Made by a program: the position numbers and the translations under genes. The notes below the pieces were generated by a model. That model was not told the DNA's origin and made no database searches. It was given only the letters and a program-made list of their open reading frames with translations. From Blautia schinkii DSM 10518 (GTDB lineage Bacteria > Bacillota > Clostridia > Lachnospirales > Lachnospiraceae), in NCBI GenBank assembly GCA_000702025.1, contig JNKJ01000015.1:62001-126000 (forward strand): a stretch of DNA of 64,000 nucleotides, read 5' to 3'. Below, piece by piece: positions 8,150 through 17,067 of this stretch (position 1 is the first letter of the stretch; each line of letters begins with the position of its first letter).

Positions 8150-8698
8150 ATGAGCAAAGCAATCGGAATGATTGAATTTAAAACCACAGCCACCGGCATA
8201 ACTGCAGCAGATGCAATGGTTAAGACATCTGATGTGGAAATTGTCGAGGCACAGACCGTATGTCCGGGTAAATATATTGCAATTATTACCGGTGATCTGA
8301 GTGCGGTGAAGGCTGCCGTTGAAGCGGCTGTGACTACATACGAGGACAAGTGCATTGACAGCTTTGTACTTGGCAACCCTCACGAATCTATTTTCCCGGC
8401 AATCTATGGAACCACTAATGTGGAGGACATAAGCGCACTGGGAATCCTCGAGACCTACGATGCTGCTTCCATTATTGAAGCGGCTGACCAGGCGGCAAAG
8501 ACAGCCATTGTGGATCTGATTGAGCTGCGTATTGCAAAAGGCATGTGCGGAAAATCCTATATGCTCATCACAGGCGAGGTTTCCGCTGTGGAAGCTTCCA
8601 TTGACAGAGCGAAGGAGCTTGTGGCGGAAAAAGGTATGTACCTGGATTCCTCCGTTATCGCTCATCCTGACAGGCGCATGATCGACACCATTCTCTAA
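8150..8698 (+). CDS. pduT: PduT-like tandem BMC-T shell protein with iron-sulfur cysteine
   Basis: A 182-residue protein with two BMC domains in tandem (about 1-90 and 95-182), so three chains build one pseudo-hexameric tile. In Salmonella PduT the trimer holds a 4Fe-4S cluster at the central pore through Cys38 of each chain; here Cys38 sits at the same place in VCPGKY. It is adjacent to pduS, fitting a route for electrons across the shell. AAAGGA lies ten bases before the ATG at 8150; the GTG at 8141 is too close to it. Confidence 0.9.
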   Translation: MSKAIGMIEFKTTATGITAADAMVKTSDVEIVEAQTVCPGKYIAIITGDLSAVKAAVEAAVTTYEDKCIDSFVLGNPHESIFPAIYGTTNVEDISALGILETYDAASIIEAADQAAKTAIVDLIELRIAKGMCGKSYMLITGEVSAVEASIDRAKELVAEKGMYLDSSVIAHPDRRMIDTIL

Positions 8699-8767
8699 AA
8701 AAGCAGCAGTTCAGATAATCCGGACTGCCGGCTGAAAAACATCATCCTCAGCAAAGGAGGCAGATAT

Positions 8768-9532
8768 ATGCTTGCACTGGAGAGAAGAAACTTGATTCTC
8801 GGAAAATTACAGGCAGAGAAGCGGGTTGTGGTAAGCGAGCTCAGCCAGCTTTATAATGTCTCTGAAGAGACCATCCGCCGTGACCTGGATAAACTGGAAA
8901 AAGAAGGACTGGCAATCAAGAGCTACGGCGGCGCGGTGATCAATGAGGACGTGAGTATTGATTTGCCCTTTAACATCCGCAAAAACCAGAATGTAACCGG
9001 AAAGCAGAAGATGGCTGAGATTACGGCCTCACTGGTACATGACGGAGATCATATTTTTCTTGACGCGAGCACCACGGCCGTGTTTGTTGCCAAAGCGCTC
9101 AAGGACAAGGAACGTCTTACCGTCATCACCAATTCCATGGAGATTCTCCTGGAATTGTCCGATGTGTCCGGCTGGAATATCATTTCCACCGGAGGCGCCA
9201 TGAAGGAGGGATATCTGGCCTTCCTCGGCTCCAGGACAGAGGAAGCGATCCGTTCCTATTTTGTGGACAAGGTAATCTTTTCCTGCAAGGCTCTGGATAA
9301 GGACTGGGGGATTATGGAATCCCAGGAGCCCTTTGGCTCTACGAAGAAAGCCATGATGGCCTCAGGAAGAAAGAAGATTCTGGTTATTGACAGTACGAAA
9401 TTTGACCAGACCGCGTTTTCCGTTGCCGGAAATCTGCGGGAGGTTGACGTAGTTGTGACAGACAGGAGGCCCTCTGAGAAATGGCTGCGCCATTTTGAGG
9501 ATTTGGGGATCGAATGCAGATATCCTGCCTGA
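8768..9532 (+). CDS. DeoR/GlpR-family transcriptional regulator
   Basis: A 254-residue sugar-phosphate-responsive regulator. Residues 1-60 form a winged helix-turn-helix with the DeoR signature (EETIRRDLDKLEKEGL). The C-terminal DeoRC sensor domain is related to ribose-5-phosphate isomerase (FLDASTT and ITNS segments). Its place inside the operon suggests it controls the locus, with a phosphorylated intermediate such as fuculose-1-phosphate as likely inducer; that ligand is inference. AAAGGAGGCAGATAT precedes the ATG. A likely target is the ACAACA-rich stretch at 484-526. Confidence 0.88.
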   Translation: MLALERRNLILGKLQAEKRVVVSELSQLYNVSEETIRRDLDKLEKEGLAIKSYGGAVINEDVSIDLPFNIRKNQNVTGKQKMAEITASLVHDGDHIFLDASTTAVFVAKALKDKERLTVITNSMEILLELSDVSGWNIISTGGAMKEGYLAFLGSRTEEAIRSYFVDKVIFSCKALDKDWGIMESQEPFGSTKKAMMASGRKKILVIDSTKFDQTAFSVAGNLREVDVVVTDRRPSEKWLRHFEDLGIECRYPA

Positions 9533-9557
9533 CAGCAGCGAAGAAGGAGCATCCTAT

Positions 9558-10709
9558 ATGAATACCTTTGAAATGAGAACCGTCATCCATTTTGGCGATA
9601 ACGCGCTGGACAGACTGAAACAAATTCCGTATAAAAGAGTTCTTGTGATCACAGACCCTTTTGTTGTCCAGAGTAAAATGATAGATCTGATCACTGCGCC
9701 GCTACAGAGCGCAGGGATTGCATACGATATTTTTCATGACGTAGTTCCGGACGCCCCGGTAGATAAGATTGCCGGAGGCGTGAAGAAGTTTCTTGAGTAC
9801 CAGCCTGAGGCCATTGTGGCAGTGGGCGGCGGCTCTGCCATCGATTCTTCCAAAGCAATCCGTGAATTCGCACTGAAAATAAATAATTACGGTAAGGTTG
9901 GCCTCATCGCCATCCCGACCACCAGCGGCACAGGCTCTGAGGTGACCTCCTTCGCGGTTGTGAACGACACAGCGGCACAGGTGAAATATCCCCTGGTAGC
10001 CGACAGCCTGACAGCAGACGAGGCAATCCTCGACGCGGAGCTGGTGAAAAGTGTGCCTCCGGCAATCACAGCAGACACAGGAATGGACGTATTTACCCAT
10101 GCCCTGGAATCCTATGTGAGTACGGAGCATAATGAGTTTTCCTCTGCCCTGGCGGAGAAATCCATTGAAATCTGCGGCGTATTTCTGCTGCGCGCTTATC
10201 TGGACGGAAATGATATGCATGCCCGCCAGAAGATGCATGTGGCTTCCTGTCTGGCCGGACTTTCCTTTAATACGGCAGGTCTTGGAATCACACACAGTAT
10301 GGCGCACCAGCTCGGCGCGATTTTCCACATTCCTCACGGACGTGCGAACGCAATGCTATTGCCGCACATTGTGGAATTTAATGCCAACATCAATAAGCAC
10401 AGCAAGAGCCAGAAGGAATATCTGCCCGCTGTGAAAAGATATTCCAACATTGCCCATGTTCTGGGCCTTAGTAATTACAATAAAGTAATGAGTGTACGCT
10501 CCCTGGTGAACTGGATTCAGTTCATGCAGAAGGAGATGAATATTCCATTGACCATACAGGAGCTTGGAACCATCACCCCGGACGCATATTTTGCGGCGGT
10601 AGACAAGATGGCGGACGCGGCCCTTGCGGATACCTGCACGGCCAACAACCCGAGAGTTCCCACAAAAGAAGATATCGTTAAGATATATACGAAACTGTGG
10701 TCATTCTAA
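9558..10709 (+). CDS. Iron-dependent alcohol dehydrogenase, PduQ/FucO type
   Basis: A 383-residue group III (iron) alcohol dehydrogenase. It has the NAD-binding GGGSAIDSSKAI and TTSGTGSEVT motifs and the metal-binding histidines in DVFTHALESY, GITHSMAHQLG and HIPHGRANA. PduQ reduces propionaldehyde to 1-propanol; FucO reduces lactaldehyde to 1,2-propanediol. Which applies here cannot be told from sequence, and no encapsulation helix is seen. AAGAAGGAGC precedes the ATG at 9558; the upstream ATG at 9495 lies inside the regulator gene. Two hairpins separate it from pduC. Confidence 0.88.
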   Translation: MNTFEMRTVIHFGDNALDRLKQIPYKRVLVITDPFVVQSKMIDLITAPLQSAGIAYDIFHDVVPDAPVDKIAGGVKKFLEYQPEAIVAVGGGSAIDSSKAIREFALKINNYGKVGLIAIPTTSGTGSEVTSFAVVNDTAAQVKYPLVADSLTADEAILDAELVKSVPPAITADTGMDVFTHALESYVSTEHNEFSSALAEKSIEICGVFLLRAYLDGNDMHARQKMHVASCLAGLSFNTAGLGITHSMAHQLGAIFHIPHGRANAMLLPHIVEFNANINKHSKSQKEYLPAVKRYSNIAHVLGLSNYNKVMSVRSLVNWIQFMQKEMNIPLTIQELGTITPDAYFAAVDKMADAALADTCTANNPRVPTKEDIVKIYTKLWSF

Positions 10710-10715
10710 AGTCCT

Positions 10716-10792
10716 CCGGCGTAAATGCATGGTGTATTTACGCCGGGTGGAACTAGAGTCCGAAAAGACCTGGCAGCTTCGCCGGGTCTTTT
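10716..10792 (+). terminator. Two consecutive hairpins between the iron dehydrogenase and pduC
   Basis: Hairpin 1 has perfect 11-bp arms, CCGGCGTAAAT (10716-10726) and ATTTACGCCGG (10736-10746). Hairpin 2 pairs AAAAGACC (10763-10770) with GGTCTTTT (10785-10792), with an inner GGC/GCC extension, and ends in four Ts. The second resembles a weak intrinsic terminator. As the operon continues with pduC 24 bases later, the pair may act as a partial terminator, attenuator or RNA-processing site that sets the ratio of upstream to downstream genes. Confidence 0.5.
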
Positions 10793-10815
10793 CTGAAAAG
10801 GCGGAGAACCAAACT

Positions 10816-12480
10816 ATGAGAAGATCAAAGAGAATTGAGACTTTGGACCAGAGGGCGGTAAATAAGGACGGTTTCATCGACGAATGGCCGGAGATGGGCT
10901 TTGTCGCTATGAAAAGCCCTTATGACCCGAAACCCTCTGTGAAAGTAGAAAATGGAATTATCACAGAGCTGGACGGAAAGCAGAGAGCAGACTTTGATTT
11001 CATGGACCAGTTTATTGCAGGCTATGCCATCCGCATTGACAGGACGGAGGCCTCCATGGCAATGCCGTCTCTGGAGATTGCGAGAAAAATCGTGGATATC
11101 CAGACTCCCAGAAAGGAGATTCTGGAAATCATTTCCGGCATCACCCCGGCGAAGATGGCAGAGGTCATCAATCACCTGAATGTGGTAGAGATGATGATGG
11201 GCATGCAGAAAATGCGTGCCAGAAAGGTGCCGGGAAACCAGGCACACATCACCAATCTTAAGGATGATCCGGTACAGATTGCAGCCGACGCTGCGGAAGG
11301 AGCGCTCCGCGGATTCAGTGAGGAGGAGACGACCACAGGTGTGGCAAGATATGCACCCTTTAACGCCATCGCCCTTCTGATTGGTTCCCAGGTGGGACGC
11401 AAGGGTGTGCTTACCCAGTGTGCCGTTGAGGAGGCGACTGAGCTTGAGCTTGGCATCCGCGGGCTTACCACCTATGCGGAGACGCTTTCTGTGTATGGCA
11501 CAGAGAAGGTGTTTATCGACGGAGACGACACCCCGTACTCCAAGGCATTTTTGAATTCTGCTTATGCTTCCAGAGGACTGAAGGTCCGTTTCACCTCAGG
11601 CTCAGGCTCCGAGGTGCTCATGGGAAGCAGCGAGCGCAAATCCATGCTTTATCTGGAATGCAGGTGTCTCTATGTGACCAAGGGCGCAGGCTCCCAGGGA
11701 ATCCAGAACGGTTCCGTGAGCTGTATCGGCGTGGCGGCAAGTGTGCCCTCAGGCATCCGAGAGGTGATGGGGGAAAACCTTGTGGCAGCGCTTCTGGGAC
11801 TTGAGTGTGCATCCTCCAATGACCAGAGTTTTTCCAATTCCGACATGAGAAGGACAGCCAGGACCATGCTCCAGTTTATGCCGGGCACAGACTTTATTTT
11901 CTCCGGCTATGCGGCGGAACCCAACTACGACAACATGTTCGCAGGCTCCAACTTCGATGCGGAGGATTTCGACGATTATAATGTATTACAGAGAGACATG
12001 CAGGTGGACGGCGGACTGCGCCCGGTGACGGAGGAGGAAGTGCTCCGTGTGCGCCGTGAGGCAGGACGTGCCGTGCAGGCAGTGTTTAAATATCTGGGCC
12101 TTACCGAGGTGACGGATGAGCAGGTGGAGGCAGTAGCCTACGCCCACGGAAGCAAGGACACACTCAAGAGAGATGTGGCTTCCGATCTGATGGCAGCGGA
12201 CGATTTAATGAAACGCGGCATCACCGGAATCGACGTGGTGAAGGCTTTGGCGGAAAGCGGCTTTACCGACCTTGCAGAGAGCATTCTCAATATGCTCAAG
12301 CAGCGCGTCATTGGCGACTATATGCACACCGCGGCTATCCTGGACGAGCATTTCCAGGTAATGTCCGGCGTGAATACCCCCAATGATTATATGGGTCCGG
12401 GAACCGGCTACCGTGTAACAGGCAAACGCTGGGAGGAGATTAAAGCAATCCCTCACAGAATCAACGTAAATGAATTTTAG
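10816..12480 (+). CDS. pduC: B12-dependent propanediol dehydratase, large subunit
   Basis: A 554-residue large subunit, the same length as the Salmonella enzyme. With PduD and PduE it converts 1,2-propanediol to propionaldehyde using adenosylcobalamin radical chemistry in the lumen. Family-typical segments run throughout (RRSKRIETLDQR at the start; GSGSEVLMG, CLYVTKGAGSQG and YDNMFAGSNFDAEDFDDYN later). The start at 10816 aligns with the family; the open frame extends upstream through the hairpins only by chance. This marks the locus as B12-dependent rather than glycyl-radical, unlike most fucose-aldolase microcompartments. Confidence 0.97.
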   Translation: MRRSKRIETLDQRAVNKDGFIDEWPEMGFVAMKSPYDPKPSVKVENGIITELDGKQRADFDFMDQFIAGYAIRIDRTEASMAMPSLEIARKIVDIQTPRKEILEIISGITPAKMAEVINHLNVVEMMMGMQKMRARKVPGNQAHITNLKDDPVQIAADAAEGALRGFSEEETTTGVARYAPFNAIALLIGSQVGRKGVLTQCAVEEATELELGIRGLTTYAETLSVYGTEKVFIDGDDTPYSKAFLNSAYASRGLKVRFTSGSGSEVLMGSSERKSMLYLECRCLYVTKGAGSQGIQNGSVSCIGVAASVPSGIREVMGENLVAALLGLECASSNDQSFSNSDMRRTARTMLQFMPGTDFIFSGYAAEPNYDNMFAGSNFDAEDFDDYNVLQRDMQVDGGLRPVTEEEVLRVRREAGRAVQAVFKYLGLTEVTDEQVEAVAYAHGSKDTLKRDVASDLMAADDLMKRGITGIDVVKALAESGFTDLAESILNMLKQRVIGDYMHTAAILDEHFQVMSGVNTPNDYMGPGTGYRVTGKRWEEIKAIPHRINVNEF

Positions 12481-12491
12481 GAGGCTGTGCC

Positions 12492-13259
12492 ATGGAGATA
12501 AATGAACAATTGATTCGTGCTATCACCCAGGCGGTTGTGGAGCAGCTTCACAACGGCAATATACAGCCGCAGGAGATACAGAACGCACTCAATGCTGTGA
12601 ATGCCGGGAGTGCTGTAGACACCAGGAGCGCCGCAGGTGCGTGGACAGGTACAGGCAGTCAGACAGGTACCCAGGCAGGCACTCAGAGCCTTGCGGGCAA
12701 GACAAGGATGCGCCCGAAGCGTTCCTATGACGGTGCTGTGAAAGCATTGCAGGGCACCAACCCCAAGGAAGTAGTCATCGGCGTGGGGGCCGCTTTCCAG
12801 ACAGAAATCAATTCCACCATCTGCGGTCTGCCTCTTAATGAGGTGCTCCGCAATGTGAAAGCCGGAATTGAGGAGGAAGGCATGGTATCCAGAGTGGTAA
12901 AGGTGCTTGACACCTCTGATGTGGCCTTCATGGGCCTTCAGGCAGCCAGGCTTTCGGGCTCCGGCATCGGTATCGGCATCCAGTCAAAGGGAACGACGGT
13001 CATCCACCAGAAAGACCTTTATCCCCTCACGAACCTGGAGCTTTTCCCCCAGGCGCCGCTGATGGATCTGGAAACCTACCGCAAGATTGGCAGAAATGCC
13101 GCCAAATATGTAAAGGGTGAGAAGGTTACGCCCATTGAGTGTACCAACGATCCCATGGTCCGCGCCAAGTTCCAGGTGAAAGCAGCACTGATGCATATCA
13201 TTGAGACGGAGCAGCTTGACCCGGACAAGGGCATGATTGTATGGGAGGGTGCAAAATGA
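12492..13259 (+). CDS. pduD: Propanediol dehydratase, medium subunit
   Basis: A 255-residue medium subunit. Residues 1-19 (MEINEQLIRAITQAVVEQL) form the classic encapsulation helix, as known for PduD in Salmonella. A long low-complexity Gly/Thr/Gln/Ser linker (about 35-68) precedes the B12-binding core (PKEVVIGVGAAFQTEI onward). AGGAGGCTGTGCC precedes the ATG. The gene ends in an ATGA overlap with pduE, so the subunits are translationally coupled. Confidence 0.96.
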   Translation: MEINEQLIRAITQAVVEQLHNGNIQPQEIQNALNAVNAGSAVDTRSAAGAWTGTGSQTGTQAGTQSLAGKTRMRPKRSYDGAVKALQGTNPKEVVIGVGAAFQTEINSTICGLPLNEVLRNVKAGIEEEGMVSRVVKVLDTSDVAFMGLQAARLSGSGIGIGIQSKGTTVIHQKDLYPLTNLELFPQAPLMDLETYRKIGRNAAKYVKGEKVTPIECTNDPMVRAKFQVKAALMHIIETEQLDPDKGMIVWEGAK

Positions 13260-13651
13260 GTAACTATCCTTTAGGGCAGAACGAGGCCGAAACCATCACC
13301 TCCAAGACAGGGAAACAGCTTTCCCAGATTACCCTTGACGAGGTGAAGCGCGGCAACGTGACTGCGGAAGATATCAAGATTTCCTCAGAAATGCTGAGAC
13401 GTCAGGGACAGGTGGCCGCAGCCGCCGACAATCCCCAGATGGAGGCCAACTTCGAGCGGGCCGCCGAGCTGGTGAATGTGCCTGACGATGTGATACTGAA
13501 CATGTACAATAAGCTTCGCCCCAACCGCTCCACCAAGCACGAGCTTGTGCTTATGGCAAAGGAGCTTTTGGAGAAGTACCAGGCTCCGCATTGCGCGAAG
13601 CTGGTGCTGGAAGCTGCTGAAATATACGAAAAAAGGGGAATCCTTCTTTGA
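13256..13651 (+). CDS. pduE: Propanediol dehydratase, small subunit
   Basis: A 131-residue small subunit of the dehydratase (SNYPLGQNEAETITSKTGK at the start, LRPNRSTKHEL inside, YEKRGIL at the end). It is shorter than the Salmonella protein, mainly at the N-terminus. The ATG at 13256 overlaps the pduD stop; an in-frame ATG at 13241 would add five residues and lacks a better binding site. Its stop overlaps the TTG of pduG, continuing the chain of coupled starts. Confidence 0.95.
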   Translation: MSNYPLGQNEAETITSKTGKQLSQITLDEVKRGNVTAEDIKISSEMLRRQGQVAAAADNPQMEANFERAAELVNVPDDVILNMYNKLRPNRSTKHELVLMAKELLEKYQAPHCAKLVLEAAEIYEKRGILL

Positions 13652-15459
13652 AACTGATTGCTGGTGTTGATATAGGAAATTCCACAACCGAAGTATGTAT
13701 CGGCGCGGTGGGAGATGACGGGGCTTTCCGCTTTCTCTCCAGTGCCTCCCGGATGACCACGGGCACAAAGGGAACACTTCCCAATGTGCTGGGGGTCAAG
13801 GCGGCGCTTTTCGAGGCCATGGATAAAATCCGGCAGCCCATAAGCGCCCTTGATTTGGTGCGCCTGAACGAGGCGGCCCCGGTAATCGGTGACACGGCGA
13901 TGGAGACCATCACGGAAACCATCATCACGGAATCCTCCATGATCGGACACAACCCATCCACTCCGGCCGGAGCCGGGGAGGCGGTAGGCGAGCTTCTTTT
14001 CCTGGAAAACATCTGGAAAGGCAAGTCCGGCGTACCTTACCTTGTGGCTGCATCCAACAAGTTTTCCTACGAGGAGATTGCAGCAAGGCTGAACCAGCAT
14101 ATCCCTGAACTGGATGTGCGGGGCCTGATCCTCCAGGCGGACGAAGCTGTCCTTGTGGAAAACCGTCTGAATAAGAAGATGCCCATTGTGGATGAGGTGC
14201 GCCATATCAGCAAAATTCCGGAAGGAAAGCCCGCGGCCATCGAGGTGGCGTTGCCGGGCACAAGCATCCGTATGCTGTCCAACCCCTACGGAATCGCCAC
14301 ACTTCTGAAGCTGAACGCCGACGAGACAAAGGCAGTGACACCCATTGCCAAAAGCCTTGTGGGCAAGCGCAGCGCAGTGGTAATCCGCACACCTCACGGA
14401 AATATCAGAGAAAACGTCCTGCCTGCCGGGGAGATCACCTTCCATGGCAGCAGGGATTTACACATCAATATAGACGCCGGAGCAGACGAGATCATGGACA
14501 CTCTGGCAAACGCCGGAGAAATCCGCGACATTGACGGACAGCCGGACACCAATGTGGGCAACATGCTTACCCGCATCAAGACCAGCATGGCCGATGTAGC
14601 TAAGAGCCACGGCAGCGACATCCGCATTACGGATATTCTGGCGGTGGACACCCTGGCTCCGGTGGAGATATCCGGTTCCCTGGCAGGGGAAACCTGCATG
14701 GAAAAGGCTGTAGGCATTGCCGCCATGGTAAAGACCCAGCATCTCCCCATGCAGCAGATTGCGGAAAAACTGGAGCAGGAGCTTCATGTGCGGGCAGTGG
14801 TGGCTGGCGTGGAGGCTGTGATGGCCTCTCTGGGCGCCATGACCACTCCGGGAACCAAGCTTCCGCTTGCTATCCTGGACATGGGCGGCGGTTCCACGGA
14901 CGCGGCGCTTCTGAATCCTGACGGCAGGGTGGCGGCCACGCACCAGGCAGGAGCAGGAGAGCTTGTATCCATGCTGATCCAGACAGAGCTCGGCCTTCAC
15001 AGCCGGGTGACTGCAGAACAGATTAAGAAATATCCCTTAGGCAAGGTGGAGAGCCTTTTCCATATGAGACTGGAAAACGGCTCCATGCAGTTCTTCGAGG
15101 AGTCCATAGATCCCAGATACTACGGCCACGTAGTGCTGCTCGCGCCGGGAGAAATGCTCAAGGTGGAGGAGGATATCCCCATGGAGCGCATTTTGGAGGT
15201 GCGCCGCGATGCTAAGAAAAAAGTGTTCGTACGCAACGCCATCCGCGCGCTTAAGACAGTAGCACCGGACAACGACCTGAGAAAAATTCCGAATGTGGTT
15301 CTGGTGGGCGGTTCAGCCGAGGACTTCGAAATTCCCGAGATGCTCATGGAGGCACTTTCCGAATACCGCATTGTGTGCGGACGCGGAAATATCCGGGGCG
15401 CGGAAGGACCGAGAAACGCGGTTGCCACGGGATTGCTGTTGTCGTATCTTGGAAACTGA
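13648..15459 (+). CDS. pduG: Diol dehydratase-reactivating factor, large subunit
   Basis: A 603-residue actin-fold ATPase. With PduH it swaps damaged cobalamin out of inactivated dehydratase. The phosphate-1 motif is GVDIGNSTTEV (residues 6-16) and a DMGGGSTDAA loop lies near 411-420. The start is TTG at 13648, inside the pduE stop (TTGA), after AAGGGGAATCC. Length and motifs are complete. Confidence 0.96.
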   Translation: MKLIAGVDIGNSTTEVCIGAVGDDGAFRFLSSASRMTTGTKGTLPNVLGVKAALFEAMDKIRQPISALDLVRLNEAAPVIGDTAMETITETIITESSMIGHNPSTPAGAGEAVGELLFLENIWKGKSGVPYLVAASNKFSYEEIAARLNQHIPELDVRGLILQADEAVLVENRLNKKMPIVDEVRHISKIPEGKPAAIEVALPGTSIRMLSNPYGIATLLKLNADETKAVTPIAKSLVGKRSAVVIRTPHGNIRENVLPAGEITFHGSRDLHINIDAGADEIMDTLANAGEIRDIDGQPDTNVGNMLTRIKTSMADVAKSHGSDIRITDILAVDTLAPVEISGSLAGETCMEKAVGIAAMVKTQHLPMQQIAEKLEQELHVRAVVAGVEAVMASLGAMTTPGTKLPLAILDMGGGSTDAALLNPDGRVAATHQAGAGELVSMLIQTELGLHSRVTAEQIKKYPLGKVESLFHMRLENGSMQFFEESIDPRYYGHVVLLAPGEMLKVEEDIPMERILEVRRDAKKKVFVRNAIRALKTVAPDNDLRKIPNVVLVGGSAEDFEIPEMLMEALSEYRIVCGRGNIRGAEGPRNAVATGLLLSYLGN

Positions 15460-15585
15460 GGTGCACGAGGTAATGCATAGGCTGAGGTGTAACGCAGCCG
15501 CTGTAAGTTATCATGTGCGGTTCTGGAGGAACCGGCAGAGCCCATACCAGAATGTAGCAGCAGTTAATGCGGCACTGGAGGTAAT
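15460..15585 (+). other. 126-base gap between pduG and pduH
   Basis: No open frame of note. It holds a small hairpin (CGGTTC/GAACCG around 15520-15536) and ends with the pduH ribosome binding site GGAGG. Such a gap is out of character for this tightly packed stretch, but no specific function can be read from it. Confidence 0.3.
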
Positions 15586-15921
15586 ATGGTTGTAAATAAA
15601 CCTTCTATTATAATATACTGCCGCGAGGCAGATGAAGATTTGCTGCGGGAGGTATGCGCAGGTATTGAAGAAGAGGGTGTGCTTTATCAGGTGCTTTCCC
15701 ACGAGGGAGAGCTTGACACCCTGGCCTATGACGCAGCGCGGGAGTCCATGCTCGGTTCGGGTGTGGGAATCCACGGCACACGCCTTGCCATGCAGATGCA
15801 GCGCCTTCCAAAAGGGAAAAATGTTTTTGAATTAAATGCCCCTAAGTTTTGGCAATGCCGGAATCTTGGGGCAAACAGTGCAAGAGCCATTAAAAAAATG
15901 CCATTTAAACCGGTGTATTGA
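15586..15921 (+). CDS. pduH: Diol dehydratase-reactivating factor, small subunit
   Basis: A 111-residue small subunit of the reactivase, a swivelling beta-subunit-like fold resembling part of PduD. It contains the family segments GIEEEGVLYQV, YDAARESMLGSGVGI and NARAIKKMPFK-like sequence (NSARAIKKMPFKPVY) at the end. GGAGGTAAT directly precedes the ATG. It partners PduG; the next gene, pduO, begins 18 bases later. Confidence 0.94.
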   Translation: MVVNKPSIIIYCREADEDLLREVCAGIEEEGVLYQVLSHEGELDTLAYDAARESMLGSGVGIHGTRLAMQMQRLPKGKNVFELNAPKFWQCRNLGANSARAIKKMPFKPVY

Positions 15922-15939
15922 TACCCAGGGGGAACCGTT

Positions 15940-17067
15940 ATGAATATATACACAAAAAACGGAGATAAAGGCACCACTGACCTGATCCGTACAAAAAATG
16001 TCTCCAAGTCGGATGACCGTATCCAGCTTGTGGGTACCATAGACGAGCTGACCAGTCACCTCGGCCTGGTAAAGACAATGCTGGACGACGGGGATACCAT
16101 CCGCACCCTGGAAGGAATCCAGGGAACGTTGATCACGGTGATGGCAGGAGTGGCAGACCCTTATAACAGAGAATACAAAATAAATGACGATAAGACAGAG
16201 CTTCTGGAGGCTGAAATCGACCGCATGGAGGCAATGTTTGAGCGTCCGAAAAAGTTCATACTTCCGGGAAGCTGCCGCCTTTCCGCCGAAATCGACGTGG
16301 CCCGCACTGTGGCCCGCAGGGCAGAGCGCGCTCTGGCATCTGTGAGCGTGAAATTCGGCGCGGACACCGGAACCAAGAAATACATGAACCGCCTGGCGGA
16401 TTACCTTTATGTGCTTGCAAGGTATATGGATGCCAGGGGAAATTCTAAGAAATCAGGACAGGGGCAGACAGTAGGATTTGGTCAGGCAGCAGTTGCTGTA
16501 AACAACGCTGCTATGTCGGCATCAGGTTCAGGAGCGGCAGCCAATTCTAGAATACTACAGGTCAGTTCAGGGAGCGGGGCAGATATGACAGAGAACCAAA
16601 ACGGGGCAGTGAGCGAGACTGTCATTCAGGAAGTGTTAAAGCGTATGGGTATCCAGGGGAAAATCACTCTTGATTCGGCCAAGCGTCTCATTGAGAAGAT
16701 TGAGCAGGAGGCTGCCCGCCGCGGCAAAAAAGCAGTAATCGCTGTCTGCGGCCCGGACGGAAACCCCATTGCCGTGCATGTTATGGACGGCGCTTTTCTG
16801 GTAAGCTTCGACGTGGCAATGAAAAAAGCCTATACCTCCGTTGCAGTGAAAATGTCAACCATGGAGCTTTCCGCTCTCGCCCAGCCCGGCGGAACCTTCT
16901 ACGGCGTTGACAAGATGGACGGCGGAAAAATCGTTATCTTCGGCGGCGGCGTGCCCATTAAGGTGGGCGAAACCATTATCGGCGGCCTTGGAATCAGCGG
17001 CGGCACAGGCGAGGAGGACCATAGCCTTGCCGAGTACGGATTATCTCTGCTCAATGAGGTGCTGTGA
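15940..17067 (+). CDS. pduO: Cob(I)alamin adenosyltransferase, two-domain PduO
   Basis: A 375-residue fusion. Residues 1-168 are a PduO-type ATP:cob(I)alamin adenosyltransferase (YTKNGDKGTTDL at the start, VARRAERAL and MNRLADYLYVLARYMD helices). Residues 240-375 are a GlcG/HbpS (DUF336) domain, heme-binding in some PduO proteins. The linker contains a helix at 224-238 (VSETVIQEVLKRMGI) that looks like an encapsulation peptide. It is preceded by ATG 16585 (residue 216) with GGGAGCGGGG upstream, so the C-terminal domain could also be made alone. The gene supplies adenosylcobalamin to PduCDE. Its last 17 bases overlap the convergent ABC gene. Confidence 0.93.
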   Translation: MNIYTKNGDKGTTDLIRTKNVSKSDDRIQLVGTIDELTSHLGLVKTMLDDGDTIRTLEGIQGTLITVMAGVADPYNREYKINDDKTELLEAEIDRMEAMFERPKKFILPGSCRLSAEIDVARTVARRAERALASVSVKFGADTGTKKYMNRLADYLYVLARYMDARGNSKKSGQGQTVGFGQAAVAVNNAAMSASGSGAAANSRILQVSSGSGADMTENQNGAVSETVIQEVLKRMGIQGKITLDSAKRLIEKIEQEAARRGKKAVIAVCGPDGNPIAVHVMDGAFLVSFDVAMKKAYTSVAVKMSTMELSALAQPGGTFYGVDKMDGGKIVIFGGGVPIKVGETIIGGLGISGGTGEEDHSLAEYGLSLLNEVL

